64,000 bases of DNA, from the NCBI GenBank assembly GCA_037951105.1, contig JBAMJV010007443.1, forward strand, positions 1 through 64,000, read 5' to 3'. The translations under genes and the position numbers were made by a program. The notes under the pieces were generated by a model that made no database searches, was not told the origin of the DNA, and worked only from the letters and a program-made list of their open reading frames with translations. This DNA comes from Echinarachnius parma. Lineage: Eukaryota > Echinodermata > Echinoidea > Clypeasteroida > Echinarachniidae. The stretch's first letter is position 1; each line of letters starts with the position of its first letter. Of the stretch, positions 1-11,000 are shown one piece after another.

Positions 1-153
1 TTGGATTGTTTATAACACATCTGTTTGCAAAATGTTGGGCATCTGTTTGATATCACACAACGGTACCAAAACATATAATTATGTGTTGTTCTCTGCCTGG
101 TGGTCCTCTTTACGTGTAAAAGGCTACTTTTTGAATGAAAACAACCTTGTAAG
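1..153. other. Unannotated AT-rich DNA
   Basis: No coding, RNA or repeat signal is visible before the first MITE begins. Confidence 0.4.
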
Positions 154-714
154 TTAAAGGGATAGTTGAGTTTTGGTAGAGAGGGCGCTACACAAAATAA
201 TTTGTTTGTGAGATAATGAAAAACTGAGTGTTAAATTTGAAAGAGCATAATATTTAAATAATAAAATCATCTTTGTTTGATCAAAATCGGTTCAGAGATG
301 GCTGAAATATCCATAAATATAATTATTTGTAATAAACCTGGGCCCCAGGTTTATTCGAGAATTTTGAACCAGCCGTTAAAAAATCAAAAAAATGCTTCCT
401 CTTTTCAAAAAGTTACAAAATAGGTATTTAAATAGTTGTTGGTTATTTATCTATCTAATCACTATTTCAACAAAGCATCACATGCACAATATTTTATTAA
501 AAATGGTTGAAACCGATGAGTGTTTAGAGAGCGCCCTCTTACGTTTTAACAGCGCTTTTGGAATGATAACATTATCTTTACTACGTCATTTGTAATTTTG
601 TGTTCCTTTCTAGTTATAACTATTAGTTTGTAATGTAATGATGCAGGTTTTGGTTACTAAAATTCAGTTTGACTAAACTGTACTCTCCTTACCAGAACTC
701 AACTATCCCTTTAA
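154..714. mobile_element. MITE family 1, copy 1
   Basis: This is a 561-bp element with terminal inverted repeats. It opens TTAAAGGGATAGTTGAGTT and closes with the reverse complement (AACTCAACTATCCCTTTAA). Related copies lie near 4.1, 14.8, 17.5, 44.1 and 45.7 kb, in both orientations, so it is a dispersed family. The interior has no long reading frame and no transposase. The phrase TCTACCAAAACTCAACTATC marks the family throughout the window. The superfamily is uncertain; the TTAA-like ends would fit a TTAA-targeting type, but the duplication cannot be separated from the repeat end. Confidence 0.85.
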
Positions 715-732
715 CTGCGTATATGTTTTTAC

Positions 733-1540
733 GGTTACAATCCGTTATATGGTCATTCCGAAGGTTCGTTATTCCGAAGGTTCAGTTATTCCGAAGGTTC
801 GTTATTCCGAAGGTTCGTTATTCCGAAGGTCCGTTATTCCGAAGGTTCGTTATTCCGAAGGTTCGTTATTCCGAAGGTTCGTTATTCCGAAGGTTCGTTA
901 TTCCGAAGGTTCGTTGATCCGAAAATAAAATCGGGTTCGTTATTCCGAAGGTTCGTTATTCCGAAGGTTCGTTATTCCGAAGGTTCGTTGATCCGAAAAT
1001 AAAATCGGGTTCGTTATTCCGAAAATTAAATCGGGCTTGTTATAATACTATAGTTTGTGTTTTGTTTATTTAATTTACAGCCTGCATTAAGCAAACCCCC
1101 CCCCCCCCCCCCCCTTTCCCTCCCTTGGCCAGACCAATCAAACATTTAAGTTTATTTTATCTCTTTATATGAAATTATAGCATTATAACAAACCCAAATA
1201 CATTTTCGGATTAACGAACCCGATTTCATTTTAGGAATAGCGAACCTTCGGAATAACGAACCCTCGGAATAACGGACCTTCGGAATAACGAACCTTCGGA
1301 ATAACGAACCCGATTTCATTTTAGGAATAGCGAACCTTCGGAATAACGAACCTTCGGAATAACGAACCTTCGGAATAACGAACCTTCGCAATGATGCAAC
1401 AAATGTTCGGATTAACAAACCCTATTTCATTTTCGGATTAACGAACACTCAGGTATAGGAAATTTGCGTGTTCGGAATAACGAACCTTCGGAATAACGAA
1501 CCTTCGGAATAACGAACCTTCGGAATAACGAACCGCACCC
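733..1540. mobile_element. Foldback element FB-1, copy 1
   Basis: The left arm (about 751-1043) is a tandem array of a 16-bp unit, GTTCGTTATTCCGAAG, and the right arm (about 1206-1535) is the same array inverted. A roughly 165-bp unique centre with a poly-C run separates them. The left flank GTTTTTAC (725-732) and right flank GTTTTGAC (1541-1548) form an 8-bp target duplication with one mismatch. A second copy lies at 50570-51152. The peptides translatable through the array simply repeat the unit and are not genes. The element is non-autonomous, since it encodes nothing recognisable. Confidence 0.85.
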
Positions 1541-1689
1541 GTTTTGACTACCATTAAATCATCATTGAACTATACATGTTATTTTCTTTGATAATTTGAA
1601 AGTTTTAAGTACTAAAAATCTGTTCGACTATAAAACTGTGCAATCCAATCATGTGTTTACTCATTATACTACCCACCGCCCCCCTGGAG

Positions 1690-1985
1690 TTTATTAAAAA
1701 CGACCATATTCGTGCAAAATCATGTCACATTCTGGCAAATCCGTGTCATATTTGGGCAAAACCATCTTATATTCGGGGAAAACCATGTCATATTTGGGGA
1801 AAAACCATGTTATACTTGGGCAAAATTAAGTCATGTTCGGGCAAACTCTTTAAACTTTTGGGGCAGAGTCATGTTACATTCAGGCAAATAAATGCCATTT
1901 TAGGGCAAAACAACGTTATTTTCGGGTATAACCGTTCTACATTCGGGTAGAAACATGCCCTTCGGACTTAAAAATCAAACACATA
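1690..1985. repeat. Degenerate 22-24 bp minisatellite
   Basis: About a dozen imperfect units of the type CATATTCGGGCAAAACCATGT run head to tail and become less regular toward the right. The open frame across them is a by-product of the repeat. Confidence 0.7.
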
Positions 1986-2399
1986 CTCTTCGGGCATCAA
2001 GAGGCGAATACCTTTTTTTTTTTTGCTTTCAGGTTAAAATGGGACGTTTAATTATTCTTTACTCGCGGACTCAAAATGTAATCTGATAATATATATTGTG
2101 CCTTCTCATGCATTGTTCCTTTCTATTATGCGCAAGTCTTTTTCCTTATTTTCACTTGAACCCCTCTTGCAGCTTATCCTTTGCAGCTTATCCTTTACAT
2201 ACATTTGTACCTCCGATCTCTCACTTCCTTTTTGCAGTGTCAAATTTTTTGTATTGTGTGCGTCTTCTCCTATTTTGTGTCATGTAAAGTTCTCTCTTGT
2301 TCCATGTTGGTCTTTGTTGGCATCCCCTTTTCCCCTTTTTTCCTCTCTATATTTGATTATGTTGTTGTAGTCTAGAATGTGTTAATTTAAATGTACAAT

Positions 2400-2740
2400 A
2401 TACCTAACTATTATTTGAGGGGTCCACAATTGTACTAGCCTATCCGATAGGCATCGTGTTGTCTGGTAGATTCTACAACGGCACTGTACTAACCGCGAAA
2501 GGCTGAGTTTGAGCAGGGCAGTTTAATAGTATCTAGCTCTCTCACAGCTAGCTAGCTCGCGATCGCATATAGAATCTCCAAGCCATATAGCAGCCTTGAC
2601 TAAAGGCTACAATTGTACAAGCATTGCTTTTTAGTTTCCAATATTATGTATATTCCCTATTTTGTGCAAATTATCATTATTCATTTGTAATGTTTTGTTG
2701 GAAGCAAGAATAAATTGAAAATTGAAATTGAAAAAATTGG
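2400..2740 (+). mobile_element. LINE-like 3' end with ATTGAA tail
   Basis: The sequence ends in AATAAATTGAAAATTGAAAT, meaning a polyadenylation-like signal followed by short ATTGAA tandem units. This is the 3' tail style of many CR1/L2-type non-LTR retrotransposons. A similar tail occurs at 28,370-28,410 and, inverted, at 47,789. No reverse transcriptase frame remains here. The upstream part (1990-2400) is pyrimidine-rich and shows nothing else. Confidence 0.45.
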
Positions 2741-2759
2741 GCAAAAGACCAGAGCCCCC

Positions 2760-3812
2760 TGAGAAAAATGTGCTCTTACGCCAATGTCATAGATTTAAAA
2801 TTACCTTTTACAATATTAATAATGCAAATTTTTACCCCATTTGCCTTATTATGCTCATAAATAATATTGCTCAAGGGCGACACGTTCAAACCATCGTGTA
2901 TATTATTCCAGATTCCCCCATAGACGAATAATCAGCAGGAAAAAACAAAGAGCAATGTTATCAGAGAATTAAAAGTAATCGGGAATTCTGCAGGGAGGAG
3001 AGGGGGGGGGGGGGGTGGGTGTCTCCAACCTGCGATCGTGTACACCGTCTTCGGGTGGGGTCTAAGAGACGTAGCCCCCAGAAGCTTTGGGATTTAGCTA
3101 TTTAAAGCCCCAACATCATAGCCCACCTCCACCCGAGAAAAAAAACAACACAAAAAACAAACAAACAAACAAACATTAAACGAAACAAAAGCATGTCTGA
3201 GGGGGGGAGGGGGAGTGGCTTTGCCCTAGGAGCCCTCTCCCCTTTCGCTACGCTATACTAGCAACACGGCACGGCATCATCAATGTCTTACCCTGACACC
3301 TCCTTTAATTTCATTAAGCAAAGTGCAAGGCAACTGTTCAAGGCAAAGTGCAAGGCAATGGTCATCACCCTCTTCGCTTCGCAACAGCGAAGATAACGCA
3401 GAAAGGTATCTATTAATGGCCTTCAGGTTATTGTATAATATACCGCTTTGAATTCATGAATTATATCAAACCAGCAGTTGTAGATAATTAATTATGTTTT
3501 TTTTTTAAGAATTAGAAATCCCTTCTGCAGTTTTATATATATGTGGCGTGATTTTCAAAATATCTAAATATCTTTGAGAACATACTACTAAATTGACTTC
3601 ATGCTAAACTGTGTTCAGTATGAGCGTGAATTGAGGTGATTTGCAATAATTGATCAGCTAATAATCCGGTGTTTTATGGATTTGATATAACGGCCGGTAG
3701 AAAATTAATATTCTAAAAAGTGTTTTTTCTTTTAATATAGCTAAAACGCGGTTATTTTGAACAACAACATTCAAGAGGTACCACGCGCTGGATTTCTTAC
3801 CAAAGCTTCACA
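2760..3812 (+). promoter_or_regulatory. Upstream region of gene A, shared with gene B
   Basis: This aligns with 26,660-28,231 upstream of gene B, including the phrase GCTCATAAATAATAT and a GC-rich block at 2980-3250 matching 27,472-27,750. The proximal 350 bp is conserved best. A TATA-like run at 3534-3542, followed by GTGGCGTGA, matches TATATAAGTGGCGTGA at 27,963 in the paralogue, so it is the best core-promoter candidate. The transcription start and 5'UTR boundaries are inferred only. The block at 2980-3250 is probably a transposon remnant carried within the duplication. Confidence 0.5.
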
Positions 3813-3815
3813 ATG
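3813..3815 (+). CDS. Gene A exon 1 (start codon only)
   Basis: The ATG is followed at once by the donor GTGAGT. The same arrangement occurs at 28,232 in the paralogue, and the upstream phrase CCACGCGCTGG is shared. This is why this start was chosen: the coding part of the first exon is a single codon and the rest is 5'UTR. Confidence 0.75.
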
Positions 3816-5007
3816 GTGAGTCTGTTTCAAGATAGAAAGCTTGCATATAAATCGAATCAGTAAATTATCAAAAAATTAACTGCGTATATAAAAATCGAAA
3901 GGTAAATAAATATATGTGTCCATACAATGTACAAGAATAAGTAAACAATAGCAATTTGTTTCTTAGATACATTCTGTTTAATAGTAACTGACAAAAAACA
4001 CAAGTTTTGGATACATTTCTAAAAGAAAGTAATGGAATTAAAAATCCATATTATACGTTTGTAATCCAACTATTTTCGATTTGCCGATTCGGCAGCCCAA
4101 ACTTTAAAGGGATAGTTGAGTTTTGTCAAACCTGCACCATTACGGTACAAACTAATAGCTTACAACTCCACCATGCTTGAAAGGTATACATAATTACAAA
4201 CGACAAAATAAAAACCCAGTTATAATTCAAAAACTGCTGTTACAACTCAAGAGGGGAGGTCTCTAAAAACTCATTGGTTTTATCCATTTTCATACAAAAT
4301 TGTGCATTTAATGTTTTGTTAGAATTGTAATTGAATAGAGATATCATCAACAACTATTTCAAAACCTATTTAGATTTGTTTTTAAAGAAGTCTATAAGCA
4401 TTTTTTTGGTATTTTTTCTAAAAAGTCAAGATGTCTCCCGGCAGGGTTAGACTTATGAATACAATATTTATAAATACAATGTTAAAACTATGAGAGCATT
4501 TGAAAGGGGATGAATCTCATTTCACATGTTTTATCTAATGAACTTTCAAATGGAGTTAAAACCCAACCAACTTAGTGTCAAGGGGCATTTCGGGAAGTAC
4601 CATACTCAAGTGTACCTTTAAAGAGGTCACGGTCTCGTCAGAGAAATGTGTTTTATTCATAAATACATGTGTTTATGTTTTTCAATAACAATATTTCAAT
4701 TGTCCATATCCTATCCTGGAATTCCATGTGCAGGTCACTCAACTGGTTCTGTTCATCGTTTTCTTGACAAACAGAGGTATCATTTTGATTTTCCTAAATA
4801 TCAGAAATACTATTGAGACCGAGGCCGAACCTCTGATAAAGGTTGTTTAATCACGGCCATTAATTCAAGACCATTGGCTGAGATATGGTCGAGACCAATA
4901 AAAAGTGGACTCGAGACCGGTAAAAAATGGACCCGAGACCGGTAAAAAGTGGATCAGAGACCGTGCAGAAAGTGGACCTTACTGATTGGGGGGGGGGGGG
5001 GGGGGGT

Positions 5008-5038
<31 letters not shown>

Positions 5039-8000
5039 CGGGGTGCGAAACCCCACCGCACCCACCCCCCCCCCCCCCCCCCCCCCCCAGCACGGAATTT
5101 ACTGATCCCGTCTTAACGTGGCCAGGCAAACTAAACGCATGTTATCTTCTGTTCATATATATACGTGTAGACATCAACTATTTGTAAACCATTTGACCCA
5201 AACATATTTTGTTTATTTTAAAACATTTTAGTAATTATTTGTCTCCATATTGTGAAGACCCCCCCCCCCCCCCCCCCCCCATTCACTACTCAATTACAAA
5301 GAAGTTACCTTCACCCAAGCTGAGTGCCTAATCACAATAGCATCACACGGTTGAATCGGAAAATTAAACGAGATTTAAATGAAATTTAGATTGAAGTTTA
5401 ATTATGATTCTACGAAGTATAGGCCTAATATGAGGAATCAGGTAGGACGCACATCTGTTGCGGCCGAAATAGCACCACATTTTTGTAGACAATAGGTTTT
5501 CTATTGATATGCAAATGAGCTCTCGCTCCCCCGTGTATATATACGCCGCGGTTTCGCGACAACGCCATTTTTCAAAGAAAAGGCTCGCCCAACTCCACAA
5601 GGGTACGGGTCTTATTACGCCATAGACGTGATAGAGTATACGAATCCCTGGCACTCAAAGTGTAAAGAATCTTCGATAAGTTTTACACCCCAGTCAATCC
5701 GACGGATAGTAGGGCGGGTACCTGATTCCTCATATTAGGCCTATACTTCGTAGAATCATAATTAAACTTCAATCTAAATTTCATTTAAATCTCGTTTAAT
5801 TTTCCGATTCTACTTCGTATGGCCTAATGAATCGGAATCAGGTAGGACCTTCAAAGCCAGAGTTGGGGAGCTAATACTACGCACGACAGTAACCAGAACT
5901 GTCGTGCCCGATAGACGAGTCACGCGGACGGCCAAATCAAATCCATTCTAAATCAGTGCCCGTAAGAATACAGGTACCGTACATCAATAATATAGCTTGC
6001 ACTAATACAGTCATGATGTCCGCGCAAACATATTCCACGAACGGACAAACGCGACGCGTGCCGTGCGTCCGCGTGATCCTGCATACCTGTACAGTAATCT
6101 CGGGATCGAATAATACGATCCTCGGAATAAGGAGCTAGACCTCCAAATCAAAAAAAAAAAAAAAAAAATTGTCATCTAAATTGAGCCAATGTATTTCTCT
6201 TCCTCTGGTTGTTATCAATCAATGGAGTCGAGAGTGAGGGAGAGTCTAAACTCAAATATAGAACTACGAGATCTAAGTACGTACACGTGTACCAAATAAC
6301 CTTTATATTCCAATAAGGAAAAAAGACAGTATGATTCAACAATTCCGAATGTTCACGATCCCAACGGAACATGCAGTGCCACTGCACACGGAATCCATAC
6401 TATTATTTATGTGAGAAAAGCAGTGTTATTCTGCATTATAATGATTTTATCCGTACCATCAGTGACAATCACCACTTAACGTTTGGAAGGCCCTAATTTC
6501 AGCAAAAGCTCTTTCAGGCGGTTTCTCCGCCTGTCCGTAAGGATTGATTAATCCACTTTATACATCTATATCCTCCGACGACCACAGCCCGAGCATACGG
6601 AATCAGTCATGAACGGGATAAGACAATAATGCCACTGACCCAAAACGTATAGTATATTACATATTACAAATGAACGCAATATCACAAAGCGTTCGCCACA
6701 CAATAGGGCGGCACGATAACAAACGCATCGTTGACTATCAAGGCGACAAGATTGGCGCCGTACTACCATGCTGCAATTGGATCCAAACATTGTGCAATTA
6801 ACCTTATGCCATCGACCTACTGATCGTGCTGATGGCCTATGCTGATGCATACCGATGGGGCTTAAATTAAAATGCAGATAATGCTAACATACCGGCGCCC
6901 AATATGAAAGTCGTACCGGCGGTCCGAATTACCAATTTCGAAAAAAAAACAACAACGAAAGTCACTCGAGGTTTTTCCAAGTGTGTTGCTTCTAAAGTAC
7001 CTTATACAAAGGTACACACGACCGTTATACCAAAGCGGTCTTAATCAAGAGTGTATAATCAATAACCTGTGCCATCCGACCCGGAACGAGCCCAGCGATC
7101 ACTCAAAACAAACTAACGTAAGATATTGTAGTAACCCCGAGATAAACCAGTATCCGAAAGCTACACCTGTCACGTGTAATGCGTCAACCATGCCAAGGAA
7201 ATCGAATGTATACGCTTCCTTTGCAAAAACAATTCGAAAAGTATTCAAACCAGCTTCTGTCCGCACGTACGACTGACCAATGCTGAAACGCACATTGACA
7301 CATGATTGTGCAGTACTTCTAAAGAATGGATCATAAGGCGCTAGTTTCTGAACACGCCCCAAACAAATTACGTAGGCGTAACGACTAGGGCATTGAATCA
7401 CGATAATGCCATATACTATATATAATAGATCGATCACCTGGCGTCAAAAACGCCAATCAATAGATCACGGCAAATAACCTAGTTCCGCAAATTGATTCGC
7501 ACGAACGACTGCCGAATCTCCGTCAACGTCAGTATGAATAAAATACTGCAACACTCAATTCATTGTAGCGGGACGATAACACACAACCGTCAACACAGAT
7601 ACGTGTCGGCATTGCCGTGCCTAAACAGAACGCATTGTTCAGATCCGACTGTCAATTGTCGCAACCTATGATATAGGGGCAACAAAGTATGTTCACACCT
7701 TGAACATTGTTCACTCATGTCCACTTTGTATCGCTATAGAAGTGAACGATACTGTAGTCATGCAGAACGAATAATGATGTGTTCTCAAACTAAAATATCC
7801 ACCTACTCGGATATACATCCTTTCAAATTGGAACACATAACAGGGCGAAGCAACACGAACAAAAGGAGTGGTACTATAAGACAAATGCGGGTGGAATGTG
7901 TCGTGCTTAGCACGCCATCGCTTCATCATAAGGTTAAGTCAGACGGGTCCACCATTATGTCTTGCCACTATAACATGAGCTCTCAGCCGTACTGGGACTG

Positions 8001-11000
8001 TCTTCAGAGAGGTATCCTATCCGGAACCACTTAGACAGCTTTACTTTGCATTGTTTGGTAATGAAAAACGTCCGGTTTATCCTTGACAATGGCTTGCCTA
8101 ATTCTGGCAAAGTCAAAAAGGCATAAGAATAGTGCGTAATTCCACTAAGACATGAGAACAATTTACATGATGCGATAAAAGGGGAGGACCCCTGTACTCA
8201 TATCGTGAAACTAGGCACGGATGACCGGAGATAAAACTGTACACCTTCACACAATACAACTGCACGAACATCAAGACCGCACAGACCGGGCCGGGAGCTT
8301 TTGCATTCACACTAAGAGGCGCCCCATTGATAACACTCAATAGCAAGTATCCATGGCTACGTGCGCCAAAAAGCGAGCAATATACTGACACGCGCCCAGG
8401 GCGGGGCATTGGCTCACAGCCAAACGCCCTAGTATTGTAATTCCTCTTACAATTTAGACGAGCAAAAATAACCGTCTTCAAGCCAAACAAATGACCCGTC
8501 ATAATCCGCGTGGACATACCACGATCCGCCCAAATAAAGGCTCCTTGAAATGGTCGACATGTCAACAAATGACTAATCAGAGGATGGAGCGTCGTTAAGC
8601 TGAACGACGGTAACGATGATAGCACCAAATTAAATCTTGGTGCATAAAATGAATACTGAACCGCATACCAAATCACCTAATAACTTGTGGTGGTCATATA
8701 CCGCATTTCCCATGACAGTAATGTTTAAACGAAAACATGATAATCAAGATGGCGGCTGGGCTAAAATTCAGGTTCGGGTATAATCAGATACCTTTCAGCA
8801 CGTATACATGCCAGTATAGTCATATCGTTTTAAAACCCCGACAGCCAAGCTGGCTGGTAGGCTAAAATTCAGTTTCCGATACCGAAAACACTGGCGCCCG
8901 GCAAATAGGGCAAAACTGATATCCTGTGCCCATTCAAAGGTCGACACCATGATTGGTGCGCCCTGCATCTCACGGTATACACAAGTCGACAGAACTAGCC
9001 GTAAAATGGTCAGCGCAAATGCGTCAAACTGTAAATATTAAGTACATGGCCGTTCTAAAATTCATCCATTACACCACCATGTGTAAGTTGGGCATAGCCA
9101 GTATATAAAATAAGGCACTATGTAGTTTCATTATCGGTTCTAGAATAACCAATTCCAATCAGGCATTTTGTAAATGGCCATAATGCAGTATGATCATCCA
9201 CGACCATTCCCAATCCGTATAGACTCGAACGGTCTCTATCTCACGACTGCAGCGGCCACTTGCCGCGAGTATACCGTGGATATGGGCCCCGGTTCATAGA
9301 ACCATCTGATCACACATCGACCAAGTGGGGTTGTAACATGGCATGTAACATCATGTAACATCAAATACATTACCATTATTCCTTTCGGTCGATAACTATG
9401 GTGTGTGGGATAAAAATCACACCGAATGAAAGAGCCCATTCGAGTCCACATGCATGTACATGTATATAACATCGCCTTATTTCAGGCCGGGATATATCTC
9501 AGATAACCCTCATCTAGTAGCCATTCCATGGCTTCTCATACCAATATACAGCCTAGGCTAATACAGTAGCCGGCTCAATCGAAAGTGGCCCAAAGCGGCT
9601 TCATGGCTCTACCTCAAAGGGAGCTGTGTACATGCTGGCCTTAATAACAATAAGGTAGATGCTCATGTCGGCCCCATCTCCATCCAAGCTCCTGGTGTCT
9701 CGATCGGCTAAGGCCCCGTACTCCGGTTCCAGCAGCGGGTAGACCTATCATCAGAGGTGGGTAAATCCAGCACCCAGCGACGGGTAGATCCAGCATCAGC
9801 GACGGGTAGATCCAGGCATCATCAGCTGGTGTATTCGATGGCCGATTTTGACGTACAGATTCTCACCTGGTCCCCTGACGGGGCATACAGGTAGCGGTTG
9901 GCCGTCTCTCCCCGGCCGCCTGATGGCAAAATAGGGAGCTTCAGCTGATAGTAAACCTGGTCCCCTCGCGGGGCATACAGGCCTATCCACCCGGTCGCCT
10001 GACGGCGCATTAGGGTGTGCTGGTAGGTATGCGGTGAAAGTGTAACTTCAAGCCGGCGTATATGTTAGCTAGTAGTAGAAAAGGCTTGAGTTGAAGACGA
10101 GGATTCACCCAGACGAGCGTGTAGAATAATCGGTGCTACTCGGCTACACACAAATATACAAAGGCGTTGTCGCGAAACCGCGGCGTATATATACACGGGG
10201 GAGCGAGAGCTCATTTGCATATCAATAGAAAACCTATTGTCTACAAAAATGTGGTGCTATTTCGGCCGCAACAGATGTGCGTCCTACCTGATTCCGATTC
10301 ATTAGGCCATACGAAGTAGAATAGAATACCAACTCACACACCTTCAATTTCAATAGCTGTTGCTATATCAGAAGAAAAACACTGTCTAAGCTATTGCATG
10401 GAGGACTTATGCAGGGCATGCTTTTGTGTGGATGTTCTTTTTGTACTTTCATCTTTTGTTAATCTCATGGTAGCTGACCAGTGATTGACAGATGATGTCA
10501 CAACAGGTCAACAGTATAATTTACTCCGGAGGGTTTTTTAGGAGGTGGGGCTTAGCAACATGAAGAAAAATAAATGATAAAATGTTTATACATATACAAA
10601 ACATATTTAGGTCAAACCGTTTACAAATATTGAATGTGTACACTAATACAGATGAACAGAAGTCAACATGCATTTGGTTTGCAGGGCCCCTTTAATTACC
10701 TCGATGTTACCCTGGCTACATCAGGGTGATGAACTGTTGGTGGTCTAACCGCAAAACACGGGGTGAAACTTTGGACGGCCGTGGCTTAATAAATTCGTTC
10801 GGTCACCCGCACAAACCCCACCCGGGTGGGTTACCATGACAACGGCTGACAACCATGACATGGGCATGACATAACATCTGCTGGCGCGACACGGCAATAT
10901 TTGGGTAGATATTACGATTGGCGTAAGACAGTATAATACCCGGGGAGGGGGGGGGGGGGGGGTCTGTCCTCATAGAAAGGGGGGTATCATGCGTGACCAA

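Larger units (their letters stand above)
5807..10322. mobile_element. 4.5-kb TIR-bounded island of unusual composition
   Basis: A perfect 42-bp terminal inverted repeat (5807-5848 and 10281-10322; opens ATTCTACTTCGTATGGCC) bounds 4.5 kb. By eye the interior is higher in GC and CpG, and poorer in homopolymers, than the surrounding DNA. Most of it (5860-9480) has no repeats and no recognisable coding sequence. The longest frame is 187 codons on the minus strand (8113-8676) and resembles no family I know. The right subterminal region carries promoter motifs and a small frame (separate entries). It is probably a DNA transposon or its cargo-bearing derivative in intron 2 of gene A. The absence of a visible transposase leaves its class open. 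Confidence 0.65.

Noticed and set aside
669-1418. RRFVIPKVRYSEG repeat proteins
   Set aside because: They are translations of the 16-bp foldback array and occur wherever the array does, on both strands.
750-1535. CRISPR-like array of short repeats
   Set aside because: Units are contiguous 16-mers without spacers, in inverted halves, in eukaryotic DNA; this is a foldback transposon.
4860-5187. Gly- and Pro-run proteins
   Set aside because: Produced by long G and C homopolymers.
8113-8676. 187-codon minus-strand frame in the island
   Set aside because: No motif, no plausible domain and no support from neighbouring frames; listed only as a note under the island.
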